Source of the DNA: DATKAB01 sp964542745
GTDB taxonomy: Bacteria; Eisenbacteria; RBG-16-71-46
Direction of reading: 5' to 3'
Length of the DNA: 33,735 nucleotides
Assembly: GCA_964542745.1 (NCBI GenBank)
Contig: CAZIVR010000032.1
Coordinates: 1-33,735 of the forward strand
The position numbers were made by a program, and so were the translations under genes. Positions 23,665-31,369 of this stretch are shown here, in pieces. The stretch's first letter is position 1. Each line of letters starts with the position of its first letter. A model generated the notes under the pieces. It saw only the letters and a program-made list of their open reading frames with translations. It made no database searches and was not told the DNA's origin.

Positions 23665-24327
23665 TCAGGCGGCCCGGCGGTTCGCGTGCGCGGAGTTTCG
23701 CATCGCGTCCACCACGGCCCTGGCCTCGGCGAGCCCCAGCGGGCGTCCGCCTGCCGCGCTCGCGCGCTCGCGCACCGCGCGCACCGCGTCCACGATGCGG
23801 CCGGCCGCGACCAGTTCTTCCGGGCTCGCCGGGCGGGGCGCTTCGTAGGCCCGGCCCAGCGCCTCGTACACCGCCCGCACCAGGGGGTCGTACTCGGCGG
23901 GGTCGTGGGCGTCGGTCGAGGCGAGCGGGATCGCCGACGCGCGGGTGACCAGCATCGGCCGGTAGCAGGTCGTGGGGCGGTCGCGCGAGGTGGTCGAGGA
24001 GTGGGGCATCACGGCCACGCGCACGACGTCGGCGAAGGGAGCCTGGCCCTCGCGGCTCCCGACCAGCCGGCTCACGCGCCACACCACGCGGCCCGCGCCG
24101 GGCTCGAATCTCACCGTGCGGTCGGGCACCAGGGCGCCGATCGCGAGCAGCGCGGTGGCACCCACGAAGCCCCCCACCAGGTTCCCCGGCAGGCGGCCAC
24201 CGTGGGCGAGCACCGCCTGGACCAGCAGCGCGGCGAGCGCGACCGCGCCGGCCACCGCGGCGCCGCGCAGGAGGGGGAAGCGCTCCTCCACGAGCAGCGT
24301 GCCGTCCTCGAGCGTGCGGTGGGTCAT
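23665..24327 (-). CDS. Membrane-anchored PH-like hypothetical protein
   Basis: The product is 220 aa. The ATG at 24327 was preferred to a TTG at 24351. Two hydrophobic segments (about residues 22-42 and 50-66) form a membrane hairpin near the N-terminus. DRTVRFEPGAGRVVWRVSRL, then GQAPFADVVRVAVMP, follows the strand pattern of bacterial PH-like (bPH) domains. The tail (about 150-220) is Ala-rich and probably helical. No enzymatic motif is seen and I do not recognise a named family. It is convergent with the AIR-synthase-related gene, with 23 bp between stops. Confidence 0.65.
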   Translation of the reverse strand: MTHRTLEDGTLLVEERFPLLRGAAVAGAVALAALLVQAVLAHGGRLPGNLVGGFVGATALLAIGALVPDRTVRFEPGAGRVVWRVSRLVGSREGQAPFADVVRVAVMPHSSTTSRDRPTTCYRPMLVTRASAIPLASTDAHDPAEYDPLVRAVYEALGRAYEAPRPASPEELVAAGRIVDAVRAVRERASAAGGRPLGLAEARAVVDAMRNSAHANRRAA

Positions 24328-24339
24328 GACGGGGCGGGA

Positions 24340-24362
24340 CGGGCGGGGCAAGCCCCCGCCCG
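24340..24362 (-). terminator. Hairpin after the outer-membrane barrel gene
   Basis: CGGGCGGGG (24340-24348) and CCCCGCCCG (24354-24362) form a perfect 9-bp stem with a 5-nt loop, 11 nt beyond the minus-strand stop at 24374. Confidence 0.6.
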
Positions 24363-24373
24363 GCCCGGTGGTC

Positions 24374-24952
24374 CTAGAACTTGAAGCCCAGCCCCAGCGC
24401 CATGCTCCAGAACTTGGGGTCGTAGTTGCTCGGGGCGCCGGAGGAGTTCGAGTTCTCGAGGATCACGTAGCGCGCGTTGAGGTCGAGCCCGACGAGCGGC
24501 GCCAGCGGCATGCGCATGCCGCCGCCGAGGTGGGTGCCGAAGCGCTGCTCGGTGCCCGAGGTCCCGCCCGAGAGCAGGAACCCGTCGAACGAGTAGCTGG
24601 TGTGGTACCAGCCCACGCCGCCGCCCGCGTACAGGAACGGAATCGGCGCGGCCCACAGCGAGGCCGTGACCGGCCAGGTGGTGGCGCTGCCCGAGCCGTT
24701 CGAGAACTGCTCCTTGCGGTAGGCGACCCCCAGCTCGGACTGGATGAAGGGCGCGAGCCCGGTGCGGAGCGACACGCCGGTGTAGAGCCGCGCGTCGCCG
24801 CTGCCGTCGGCGGCGCGGGCCACGCCCACCGAGGGGATCACCTCGGTCGAGTGCGCCATCTCCGCCCCGAGCAGGACGAGGACCACGAGGACCGCGCCGC
24901 CGATCAGCGCGCGGTCGGCGAGCTTCAGGGTCTTGCGCTGGATGTTCTGCAT
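24374..24952 (-). CDS. Small outer-membrane beta-barrel protein
   Basis: The 192-aa product has an N-terminal hydrophobic segment (about residues 15-33) acting as a signal. The remainder alternates polar and hydrophobic residues as in 8-strand barrels: ARLYTGVSLRTGLAPFIQSE, LWAAPIPFLYAGGGVGWYHT, LGGGMRMPLAPLVGLDLNAR, ending MALGLGFKF with the C-terminal phenylalanine used by the BAM complex. The GGG-MR-PL region is typical of OmpW/OmpA-like barrels annotated as outer-membrane beta-barrel domain proteins. Its role is unknown; porin, lipid-binding or structural roles are possible. It is a single gene bounded by hairpins on both sides. Confidence 0.8.
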   Translation of the reverse strand: MQNIQRKTLKLADRALIGGAVLVVLVLLGAEMAHSTEVIPSVGVARAADGSGDARLYTGVSLRTGLAPFIQSELGVAYRKEQFSNGSGSATTWPVTASLWAAPIPFLYAGGGVGWYHTSYSFDGFLLSGGTSGTEQRFGTHLGGGMRMPLAPLVGLDLNARYVILENSNSSGAPSNYDPKFWSMALGLGFKF

Positions 24953-25246
24953 GACGGGATGCCTCCGATGCCGGATGGGTGAGGGGAAGCGGACACCGGA
25001 GCTATCAAGCCGCGTGCCCGCGCGCATCCTCCCGCGGGATCGGAGCTTGGAGGGGCGTCGGGGGCGCGCCGCGCGTGGAGGTTGTACAAAGGGCGTGGCG
25101 CGGATGCCACGCGCGGGCCGGGTCCTCGCGGCCCGCGGCGGCGTGCAACGCGCAACTCCCGCGGGCGATTTGCGGGCGTCGCGGGGCTCGGACGGAAGGG
25201 TTCCCGCGCGCGGCCGCCGCCGCGGCGGCCGGGCCCGGAAACCCGC
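24953..25246. other. Spacer between TlpA-like and barrel genes (294 bp)
   Basis: No gene is seen. It contains the hairpin after the TlpA-like gene (25211-25231) and, toward the barrel gene, a GATAGCT segment on the minus strand (about 25001-25007) that may be a weak -10 element. Confidence 0.45.
25211..25231 (-). terminator. Hairpin after the YHS-TlpA gene
   Basis: CGGCCGCCG (25211-25219) and CGGCGGCCG (25223-25231) form a perfect 9-bp stem with a 3-nt loop, 15 nt beyond the stop of the minus-strand gene. Confidence 0.6.
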
Positions 25247-25966
25247 CTAGCCCTCGCGCCCGATCAGCTCCTCGAGGACGCGCTCGACCTCGGCCGGGTC
25301 CACCCGGCCGAGCCACTGGCGCACGATGTTGCCCTCGGCGTCGAGCAGGTAGGCGGCGGGGACCGCCTTCACCCGGAAGGCCTCCCAGGCCGCGGGCTTC
25401 GCGGTGTCGAGCGCGATCGGGTAGGTGACCGCGTGCTTCTTGAGGAACGGCCGGACCTTCTTCTCGCCGCCCTCGTCGATCGAGATGCCCAGCACCTGGA
25501 AGCCACGCCCGCTCCACTCGCGGTGGAGGCGGCTCAGCTCCGGGGCGTTCGCCACGCACGGCTTGCACCACGTGGCCCAGAAGTCGAGCAGCGTGACCTT
25601 GCCGCGCAGGCTGGAGGCGCGGATTTCGCCGCCGTCGAGCGCGCGCACCGTGAAGCCGGGAGCCGGGCGCGGAAGCTCGGGCGGCACGTAGGCGGCCGGG
25701 TCGGCGTCGAACGCCTTCGCGCACGCGGCCGAGCAGAAACCGTACTCGCGGCCCTCGTACGTGCGCGTGGCCCGGACCGGTTCGGGCTCGGTCGCCCCCT
25801 CTTTGGCCGCGCACACCACGCACAGCGCCTCGCGGGCCGTGGATTCCGCGGCCCACGCCGGGGCGGCGGAGGTCGCCGGCCCGATCCCGCCCAGCGCCGC
25901 GGCCGCGACGAGGGCGAGCGCGAGCCGCGCCCGTCCGCGGGCCCCGTTCGAATCGCCTGCCTTCAT
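25247..25966 (-). CDS. Exported YHS/TRASH-like domain fused to TlpA-type thioredoxin
   Basis: The 239-aa product follows AAAGGAG and has a signal peptide (residues about 12-40, ending PAWAAES). Residues 46-95 form a YHS/TRASH-like metal-binding unit with C49 and C52 (LCVVCAAKEG) and C78 and C82 (YGFCSAACAKAFDADPAAYV). A TlpA/ResA-type thioredoxin domain follows (about 100-235), with FWATWCKPC and its C134/C137 redox pair, GISIDEGG and the cis-Pro region KAVPAAYLLD. TlpA-like proteins reduce disulfides in the periplasm, for example during cytochrome c or CuA maturation. The fused Cys-rich unit suggests a metal-delivering thiol reductase, plausibly for copper; this is an inference. It lies 13 nt after the broken barrel gene, as a probable operon. 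Confidence 0.87.
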   Translation of the reverse strand: MKAGDSNGARGRARLALALVAAAALGGIGPATSAAPAWAAESTAREALCVVCAAKEGATEPEPVRATRTYEGREYGFCSAACAKAFDADPAAYVPPELPRPAPGFTVRALDGGEIRASSLRGKVTLLDFWATWCKPCVANAPELSRLHREWSGRGFQVLGISIDEGGEKKVRPFLKKHAVTYPIALDTAKPAAWEAFRVKAVPAAYLLDAEGNIVRQWLGRVDPAEVERVLEELIGREG

Positions 25967-25979
25967 GCTTGCGCTCCTT

Positions 25980-26447
25980 TCAGAAACCGACCGCCACGGC
26001 CGCGCCCGCGCGCTCGAACCAGACCCACAGTGCCGTGACGCTCACGCGGTCGGTGCTCCAGCTCGCCATCAGGTGCGGCCGCCGGCCGTCGTTCATCGGC
26101 CGCGCCGAGAAGCCGTGGCCGAGGTCCACGTTGACCCCGAACGGGACGTTCAGCCGCTCCTCCCACTCCGAGTAGTTGAGGCTCGCGTAGGGCGCCACCG
26201 GCAGCGACCCGAGCCGCTTCGCGACCGTGGCGTAGTAGCTCTGCCGGTGCGCCGGGGAACCGATCCGGTCCGAGCTGGTGCCGAGGAACAGCGCCGGCCG
26301 CCGCGCGGATTCGGTGAGCACGAAGAACGTCGCGAGCGGGCCCACTTCCTCGGCCGCCGGATTGTATTCGACGCCGATCGAGAGCCTGTCCAGCGCCCGC
26401 CAATTCAGGGTGCCGCGCCAGCGCGGCCGGTCAAGCGGCGTGTCCAC
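25980..26447 (-). CDS. Beta-barrel-like protein segment, probably the 3' part of a disrupted gene
   Basis: The open frame from GTG 26447 gives 155 aa and has no signal peptide, yet it looks like an outer-membrane barrel. Alternating strands such as WRGTLNWRALDRLSIGVEYN, SYYATVAKRLGSLPVAPYAS and RRPHLMASWSTDRVSVTALW lead to a C-terminal AVAVGF with terminal Phe. The same frame extends upstream another 22 codons (including ATPWSGSLRW) to a TGA at 26516. A second TGA at 26525 ends a signal peptide ORF in the same frame (26523-26657). The natural reading is one gene, signal peptide plus barrel, interrupted by two in-frame stops. Sequencing error, a true pseudogene or internal start at GTG are the alternatives. 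It leads into the YHS-TlpA gene. Confidence 0.6.
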   Translation of the reverse strand: MDTPLDRPRWRGTLNWRALDRLSIGVEYNPAAEEVGPLATFFVLTESARRPALFLGTSSDRIGSPAHRQSYYATVAKRLGSLPVAPYASLNYSEWEERLNVPFGVNVDLGHGFSARPMNDGRRPHLMASWSTDRVSVTALWVWFERAGAAVAVGF

Positions 26448-26522
26448 CCAGCGGAGCGAACCGCTCCACGGGGTTGCGAGGCCGCTCCCCCGGAGCGGCG
26501 CGCCCTCGCCGGGTCAGCCGCT

Positions 26523-26657
26523 TCAGGTGGGGACGCTCGAGCGCGGCGGCGCGGGCAGCGGATCGCTGGCGAACGCCGCGGGCGCGAGCAGGAAGAGCGC
26601 GGCGAGCAGGGCGCCCGCGACGGCGAGGCCGGCGCGACGCACGAGAGGATGGGCCAT
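26523..26657 (-). pseudogene. Detached signal-peptide ORF of the barrel gene
   Basis: The 44-codon ORF begins MAHPLVRRAGLAVAGALLAA, continues with a hydrophobic core and an AFA cleavage site, then a short linker ending SSVPT before TGA. The ATG lies 6 nt after a TAGTCT -10 element, so it is very likely a genuine start. It shares its frame with the barrel segment downstream; only TGA-AGC-GGC-TGA (26525-26514) separates the two. Alone it would yield only a 13-residue mature peptide after cleavage. Confidence 0.55.
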
Positions 26658-26663
26658 GGACGC

Positions 26664-26669
26664 AGACTA
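26664..26669 (-). promoter_or_regulatory. Candidate -10 (TAGTCT) of the barrel/YHS-TlpA unit
   Basis: TAGTCT on the minus strand ends 6 nt before the ATG at 26657. Its first three bases are the TAG stop codon of the MFS gene, so the stop of one gene is embedded in the promoter of the next. Confidence 0.4.
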
Positions 26670-27950
26670 GGCGGGGGTCGCGGGCCCCGCAACCGCGCCG
26701 CCCTCCTCGGGCGGCTTCACGCGGCGGAACGCGATCCACAGCATGACGTCGTAGGCGATCTTCATCGCGGCCGCGGCCGCGAGCGGCGCTCCGAGCGAGT
26801 ACTTCCCCATGGCCCAGCCCGCGATCGCGGGACCCACGGCCCACGCCGCCACGCGCACCAGGTGCGTGACGCCCGAGGCCACGGTGCGCTCTTCGGGCCG
26901 CACCACCGCCATCACGTACGACTGGCGCGTGGGCACGTCCATCTCCACCAGTCCCTCGCGCAGCAGGAACAGGATCGCGGCCACCGTGAAGTTCGGCGCG
27001 ATCGCCACGGTGACCAGCAGCAGGCTCGAGGGGATGTGCGTGAAGACCATGGTGTTGACGAGCCCGATGCGCCCGGCGAGCCACGCGGCGCCGAAATGCG
27101 AGAGCGCGTTGAGCACCCGGGCGCCGAAGAACAGCAGCCCGAGGGAGCCCGCGCTCACGCCGAAGCGCTCGTGGAAGAACCAGGAAACGAGCGAGGCGGT
27201 GAGGAAGCCGCCGCCCAGGCTGTCGAGCGCGAACAGGGAGGAGATGCGCCACAGGATGCGCCGCGTGGCGGGCGAGACGCGCGCCCGCGAGCGCGGCGAG
27301 GCCGCCTCGACCGCGGGCGAGAGCCGCAGGTAGAGCGCGGTGGCGGCCAGCCCGAGCAGCGCCGCGAAGGCGAGCCCGAGGGCGAGGAACGGAAGGTCGG
27401 CGGCGAGGCGTGCGCCACCGCCGGACGGATCGCCGGCCCCGTCGGCGACGCGCGGCACGAGCGCGGCGCCGATCAGGGCCGGCGCCCCGGCGAGCAGGCT
27501 GCCGAGCGCGTGCCCCGCGTCCTGCAGCACGTTGTACCAGGCGAACGCGCGGGTGCGCTGCGCGTCGCCGGTGGTGGCGGGCAGGATCGCCTGCTCCACC
27601 ACCAGCGCCGCGCCCCGGTCGCGGCCCATGCCGTTCAGCATGCCGAGCCCGGCGAACACGGCCACCGGGAGAAAGCCGCGGGCGCCGAGCATCGCCAGCA
27701 GGCCGGCCGCGCCGAGCAGCGAGAGCAGCACGAGGAAGCGCCGGCGGCCGATCGCGTCGGCGGAGGTGGTGGCGAGGAAGGTGGTGGCCGCCGATCCCGC
27801 GAGCCCGGCGCCGATCACCACGCCCGCCTCGGCCGCGCCGAGCCCGAGCCCCGCCAGGTAGAGCCCGGCCAGCACGCCGGTCATGCCGGTGCCGACCGCG
27901 CGGAGGAACGCGGTGGCGAGGAGGATCCGCCGGTCGCGCGCGGCGCCCAT
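26667..27950 (-). CDS. MFS transporter
   Basis: The 427-aa inner-membrane protein has about 12 transmembrane helices in two halves. The ATG at 27950 gives MGAARDRRILLATAFLRAVG, a normal MFS start. TSADAIGRRRFLVLLSLLGA matches the cytoplasmic loop 2-3 motif (DxxGRRR). SLVSWFFHERFGVSAGSLGL and VDVP-like EMDVPTRQSYVMAVVRPEER resemble the uncharacterised MFS subgroup containing YfkF-like and folate/quinolone-type exporters. The substrate cannot be read. It follows the M14 peptidase gene with a strong hairpin between them, so it is likely co-transcribed but attenuated. Confidence 0.85.
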   Translation of the reverse strand: MGAARDRRILLATAFLRAVGTGMTGVLAGLYLAGLGLGAAEAGVVIGAGLAGSAATTFLATTSADAIGRRRFLVLLSLLGAAGLLAMLGARGFLPVAVFAGLGMLNGMGRDRGAALVVEQAILPATTGDAQRTRAFAWYNVLQDAGHALGSLLAGAPALIGAALVPRVADGAGDPSGGGARLAADLPFLALGLAFAALLGLAATALYLRLSPAVEAASPRSRARVSPATRRILWRISSLFALDSLGGGFLTASLVSWFFHERFGVSAGSLGLLFFGARVLNALSHFGAAWLAGRIGLVNTMVFTHIPSSLLLVTVAIAPNFTVAAILFLLREGLVEMDVPTRQSYVMAVVRPEERTVASGVTHLVRVAAWAVGPAIAGWAMGKYSLGAPLAAAAAMKIAYDVMLWIAFRRVKPPEEGGAVAGPATPA

Positions 27951-27971
27951 CGGCGGCGTTCCGGGCGGCGG

Positions 27972-28001
27972 TCCCGGGGCGGCGCTTGCGCCGCTCCGGG
28001 A
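27972..28001 (-). terminator. Strong hairpin between the M14 peptidase and MFS genes
   Basis: Positions 27972-27985 pair with 27988-28001 (14 bp including one G-T pair, TT centre), five bases beyond the peptidase stop at 28007. It probably terminates or attenuates read-through into the MFS gene. Confidence 0.65.
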
Positions 28002-28006
28002 GTCCG

Positions 28007-29944
28007 CTACGGCCGGGCCGGCTCCAGCACCCGCTCGGGCGGCGCGGCGCGGGCGCGCGCCACCGGGTGGAGGTTCTGCTGCGGATCGGCCCACGGCGAG
28101 CGGCGGTAGAAGAAGTCGGTGCGCGCGGCCGGGTCGCGCGCGAAGCTCGAGTCGGCGGCGAGGCGGGCCTCGAACTCGCGGCGGAGCGAGGGGTTCTCGG
28201 CCAGCATGCGCCGCGCGATCGGCTCCATCACGTAGTCCTCCGCGTACTCCTTGAACTCGAGCACCGTGTCGAAGAAGTTCCAGCGCATGAGGCCGTCCGG
28301 GGCCTGCGCCTCGAACAGGTGCATGGCCAGCGTGGCGCCGGGCTGGTCGAGCGGCACCCACAGGTCGCCGGGGCGGTAGCCGCGCAGGCGGCGCTCGAGC
28401 GCCACCTCCTCGACGAGCGTCTCGCGGTGGCCCTCGGCGAGCCGCCCGCTGCTCCATCGCACCACGCGCTGCACCTCGACGCTGTCGGCCCACCCGAGCG
28501 CGAAGCGCCGGTAGCGGATGCCGTGGAGGTCCATGCGCTCCCGGCACACGGTCCATTCCTGCGGCACCAGGTAGCCGGCGGGCTGGCGCACCACGAGGGT
28601 CGCGCCCGTCTCGCGGAGCAGCGGCACCTCCAGGTCCACGGGCTCCGCGCCGTAGCGCGGCACCGGGGCGCCGGTCACCTCGCTCGGCTCCCAGGTGGTG
28701 CGCACCCCGCGGTACAGGAACGGCACGGCGGTGGAGAGCGTGTCGGTCGCGAGCACCACCGCGCGCGCGGCGGGATCCGCGGCGCGCGCGCGGGCCACGG
28801 TCGCCGCCTCGCTCGCCGCGACCGCGTCCAGCAGCGCGCGCGGGCGGGCCTGGATCTCCTCGAGCAGCGCCACCAGCACGTCGTAGGTGGCGCGCACCCG
28901 CTCGCCGTAGGGCTTGATCATGTGGGTCTCGACCAGCAGGCCCGGCCGGTTCTGGAGCACCGAGTAGCCGGTCGAGAAGCGCGGGGTGAGGTTCTCGAAC
29001 GTGAGGCCCCGGGCCGGATCCTTCCCCGAGCGGAACTCGAAGTAGGGGGCCGGCAGGTGGCCGAGCGCCGCGACCCGCGCCATCACGCGTCGCTCGAGGG
29101 CCTCGAGGTGCCAGCGCTCGATGGACTCCGGGACCCCGGCGCCGTGCTGGAAGCTGTAGCTCACGTCGAAGCGGTAGTCGGCGCCGTCGGTGGTGTGGTT
29201 GTCCACCAGCAGGTGCGGCCACCACTTCGTGAAGACGTTGCCGACCAGCCCGCGCAGCTCCGGGCTCTCGAGCTTCACGTAGTCGCGGTTGAGGTTGAGG
29301 CCGGTCGGCGTCACCCGCCAGCCCATTTCCTCCGGGCCGTTCTGGTTGATGCGGTGGAAGGGCCCCCGCCGCTCGTGCCCGTCCACCGAGAGGATCGGCA
29401 CCACCAGCAGGATGGCGTGGTCGAGGAGATCGGGGCGCTTGCGGAGCACCGCGAGGTCGCGGACCAGCGCGAGGCTCGCGTCCTTGCCCTCGATCTCGCC
29501 CGCGTGGATGCCGTTCTGGATCAGGACGATCGCCTTGCCGGTGGCGCGCGCGGCCTCGGGGGTGAAGGCGCGGTCGCTCGAGACCACGAGCAGCGGCAGC
29601 TCGCGGCCCTGCCCGCTGCGCCCGAAGGTCTGCATCTGGATCCAGCGCGAGCCGCCCTCCATCTGCCGGCAGTAGCGGATGGTCTCGTCGTAGTCGGCGC
29701 TCTGGCGGTAGCCGGTGCGCTCGGCCCGCGTCCGCCAGAAGACCGGCACCGCGGTGTCGGGCATGGCGGGCGCGGTGGAGACGACGTCGGTCGCGGCCGC
29801 GGCGGGCCGGGCCGGCCGGGGCGTCGGAACGGTGGGAGGGGCGACGATCGAGCGGGCGCCCGTCCCCGGGGCGCGCGCGGTCGCGGGCTTCGCGGCGCCA
29901 GCGGCGGCCGCGAGCGCGAGCAGGAGCGGAACGAGGGCGAGCAT
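28007..29944 (-). CDS. Exported M14-family zinc carboxypeptidase
   Basis: The 645-aa product has a signal peptide (residues 1-18) and a Pro/Ala-rich linker. The catalytic domain (about 70-360) has the M14 zinc site: H147 and E150 in QNGIHAGEIEGKDA and H250 in LLVDNHTTDG. GLNLNRDY supplies the Asn-Arg pair that holds the substrate carboxylate, and RPGLLVETHMIKPY holds a candidate catalytic Glu. These positions correspond to His69, Glu72, His196, Asn144-Arg145 and Glu270 of carboxypeptidase A. A C-terminal region of about 250 residues (WEPSEVTG onward) accompanies many such large M14 proteins and may be a beta-sandwich followed by helices. It likely trims peptides or cell-wall material outside the cytoplasm. 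The ATG at 29944 is supported by the -10 element 7 nt upstream. Confidence 0.9.
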   Translation of the reverse strand: MLALVPLLLALAAAAGAAKPATARAPGTGARSIVAPPTVPTPRPARPAAAATDVVSTAPAMPDTAVPVFWRTRAERTGYRQSADYDETIRYCRQMEGGSRWIQMQTFGRSGQGRELPLLVVSSDRAFTPEAARATGKAIVLIQNGIHAGEIEGKDASLALVRDLAVLRKRPDLLDHAILLVVPILSVDGHERRGPFHRINQNGPEEMGWRVTPTGLNLNRDYVKLESPELRGLVGNVFTKWWPHLLVDNHTTDGADYRFDVSYSFQHGAGVPESIERWHLEALERRVMARVAALGHLPAPYFEFRSGKDPARGLTFENLTPRFSTGYSVLQNRPGLLVETHMIKPYGERVRATYDVLVALLEEIQARPRALLDAVAASEAATVARARAADPAARAVVLATDTLSTAVPFLYRGVRTTWEPSEVTGAPVPRYGAEPVDLEVPLLRETGATLVVRQPAGYLVPQEWTVCRERMDLHGIRYRRFALGWADSVEVQRVVRWSSGRLAEGHRETLVEEVALERRLRGYRPGDLWVPLDQPGATLAMHLFEAQAPDGLMRWNFFDTVLEFKEYAEDYVMEPIARRMLAENPSLRREFEARLAADSSFARDPAARTDFFYRRSPWADPQQNLHPVARARAAPPERVLEPARP

Positions 29945-29951
29945 GGGCGGG

Positions 29952-29957
29952 ACGATA
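29952..29957 (-). promoter_or_regulatory. Candidate extended -10 (TGC-TATCGT) of the M14 peptidase gene
   Basis: TATCGT on the minus strand is preceded by TGC, an extended -10, and ends 7 nt before the ATG at 29944. This predicts a leaderless mRNA; no Shine-Dalgarno sequence could fit in that gap. Confidence 0.45.
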
Positions 29958-30014
29958 GCAGGGGGCGCGGGCCCGGGCGAGCCGCGCCGGCCGCGTGCGG
30001 CGCGGCCGCGGGCG

Positions 30015-30500
30015 TCAGTCGAGCCGCAGCACGTGCTCCTGGATCGGGCCGCCCGGGAGGTCGAGGGTCTCGCCCTCCCGCACGATCACGAAGCCGCATT
30101 TCCCCAGGACGCGGAGCGACGCGGCGTTGTGCTTCGCGACGTGCGCGAGGAGCGGCCGCTCGGGAATCTCGGCGAGGAACCGCGCGAGTGCCGCGGTGGC
30201 GAGCCCGCGGCCCCAGAACTCGCGGCCCAGCCAGTAGCCGATCTTGCGGCCCTCGTCGTCCCGCCAGCTCACGACGTTTCCCGCGACCCGCGACTCCCAC
30301 TCGATGGTGCGCAGCACGTTCGAGGGATCGGCGCGGATGCGGGTCCAGTGGGCGTCGAACGCGCGCCGGTCGCGCCCGGGCACGGCCGCCATGCGGCGGG
30401 CCTCCGGGTCGAGCTGCTGCTCGAAGAAGATCTCGAGGTCCGGGTCGCGCACTTCGCGGAGGACGGGTAATTCGCGGGAGGGCGGCGGGGGCTGGGCCAT
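30015..30500 (-). CDS. GNAT acetyltransferase (RimJ/RimL-like)
   Basis: The 161-aa product starts at ATG 30500 after GAGGAGG; a longer frame to 30539 lacks a site. The sequence LEIFFEQQLDPEARRMAAV, then KIGYWLGREFWGRGLATAAL with the acetyl-CoA-binding R/Q-x-x-G-x-G/A-type loop WGRGLAT, and NAASLRVLGKCGFVIVREGE are typical of the GNAT_3 group that includes ribosomal-protein N-acetyltransferases. It is a cytosolic enzyme with unknown acceptor, either a protein N-terminus or a small molecule. It sits after a terminator hairpin and before the divergently unrelated peptidase gene, probably as its own unit. Confidence 0.85.
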   Translation of the reverse strand: MAQPPPPSRELPVLREVRDPDLEIFFEQQLDPEARRMAAVPGRDRRAFDAHWTRIRADPSNVLRTIEWESRVAGNVVSWRDDEGRKIGYWLGREFWGRGLATAALARFLAEIPERPLLAHVAKHNAASLRVLGKCGFVIVREGETLDLPGGPIQEHVLRLD

Positions 30501-30533
30501 GCGGCCTCCTCGGGTGGGGCCCGGGTGCGGACG

Positions 30534-30563
30534 GGGCACGCGGCGCGGGCCCGCCGCGTGCCC
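30534..30563 (-). terminator. Hairpin after the DUF4097-like gene
   Basis: GGGCACGCGGCG (30534-30545) pairs with CGCCGCGTGCCC (30552-30563), a 12-bp perfect stem with a 6-nt loop, ten bases beyond the stop at 30573. Confidence 0.7.
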
Positions 30564-30572
30564 GGCCCGATC

Positions 30573-31214
30573 CTAGTCCACCCGCACCGTCGCGTCGCCC
30601 ACGCCCACGTTGAGGCTCACCCGCGAGTGCCCGCGTCCTTCGTCCCAGCTCGCCGTGGCGCTCACGAACGCGCGCCGCCGGGTTTGCGAGCCCGCGGCCA
30701 CCACCGTGGCGTCGCCCACCCCGGTGGAGACGTCCACCGAGCTCACCGCCCGGGCCGGAACGCGGATGTCGGCATCGCCCACGCCGAGATCCGCCCGCAC
30801 GCCGCCCTCGACGTCCCGCACGCTCAGCGCCCCGACGCCCATCTCGATCCGGAGCGCCACGTCGCGCGGGACGCGCAGCACGCCGCGCAGGCTGAACCCC
30901 CCGCCCGCGAATTTCGGGTAGCCCTCGACCCGGATCCTGAGCGCGCCGCCCGCGTCCTCGGCGTGCAGGGTGACCCGGTCGGCGCGCTCCGCGCAGCGTT
31001 CTTCGCTCCGCCTGCGACAGCGCGCGTCGAGCTCCATCGTGACCTGCGTGCCCTCGACCGCCTCGACCCGCAGGGTCCCGACCGGGAAGTCGAGCCGCAC
31101 CTCGCGATCGCGCGGAACGGGGAGCGTGAGTCGTTCGATCGGAACTTCGGCCGCCCGCGCGCCGGCGGCGGTGGAGGCGACCAGCAGGGCGGCAAGGAAC
31201 CAGGTTCGTCGCAT
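30573..31214 (-). CDS. Exported DUF4097-like beta-repeat protein
   Basis: The 213-aa product has a signal peptide (residues 1-21, ending ARA). The mature protein repeats short strand-turn units: RLDFPVGTLRVEAVEG, RIEMGVGALSVRDVEGGVRA, DLGVGDADIRVPA, STGVGDATVVAAG, and finally LNVGVGDATVRVD at the extreme C-terminus. This is the parallel beta-helix pattern of DUF4097/DUF4098-type putative adhesin domains. Two cysteines flank a basic/acidic loop (ARCRRRSEERCAERA), a possible disulfide. Function is unknown; such proteins are found in the periplasm or cell surface, often near envelope-stress regulators, none of which is visible here. Confidence 0.75.
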   Translation of the reverse strand: MRRTWFLAALLVASTAAGARAAEVPIERLTLPVPRDREVRLDFPVGTLRVEAVEGTQVTMELDARCRRRSEERCAERADRVTLHAEDAGGALRIRVEGYPKFAGGGFSLRGVLRVPRDVALRIEMGVGALSVRDVEGGVRADLGVGDADIRVPARAVSSVDVSTGVGDATVVAAGSQTRRRAFVSATASWDEGRGHSRVSLNVGVGDATVRVD

Positions 31215-31369
31215 GGCGGTCTCCGGGCGCGGCCGGCAGCTGCGGGGCCGCGGGGTGGACGGATCGGGGGAAACACCGCTCTCGGAAGGACCCCCTCTCC
31301 GGACGGGAACGACTACGCCCCGGCGCTCCACGTGGTTTCGCGGGAATCTGCCGGCGCGCCGGGGGCCGG

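Noticed and set aside
26514..26525. Selenocysteine recoding of the two TGA codons in the barrel gene
   Set aside because: The TGAs fall in a linker between signal peptide and barrel, not in a redox motif, and no SECIS-like element or Sec machinery is visible in the window.
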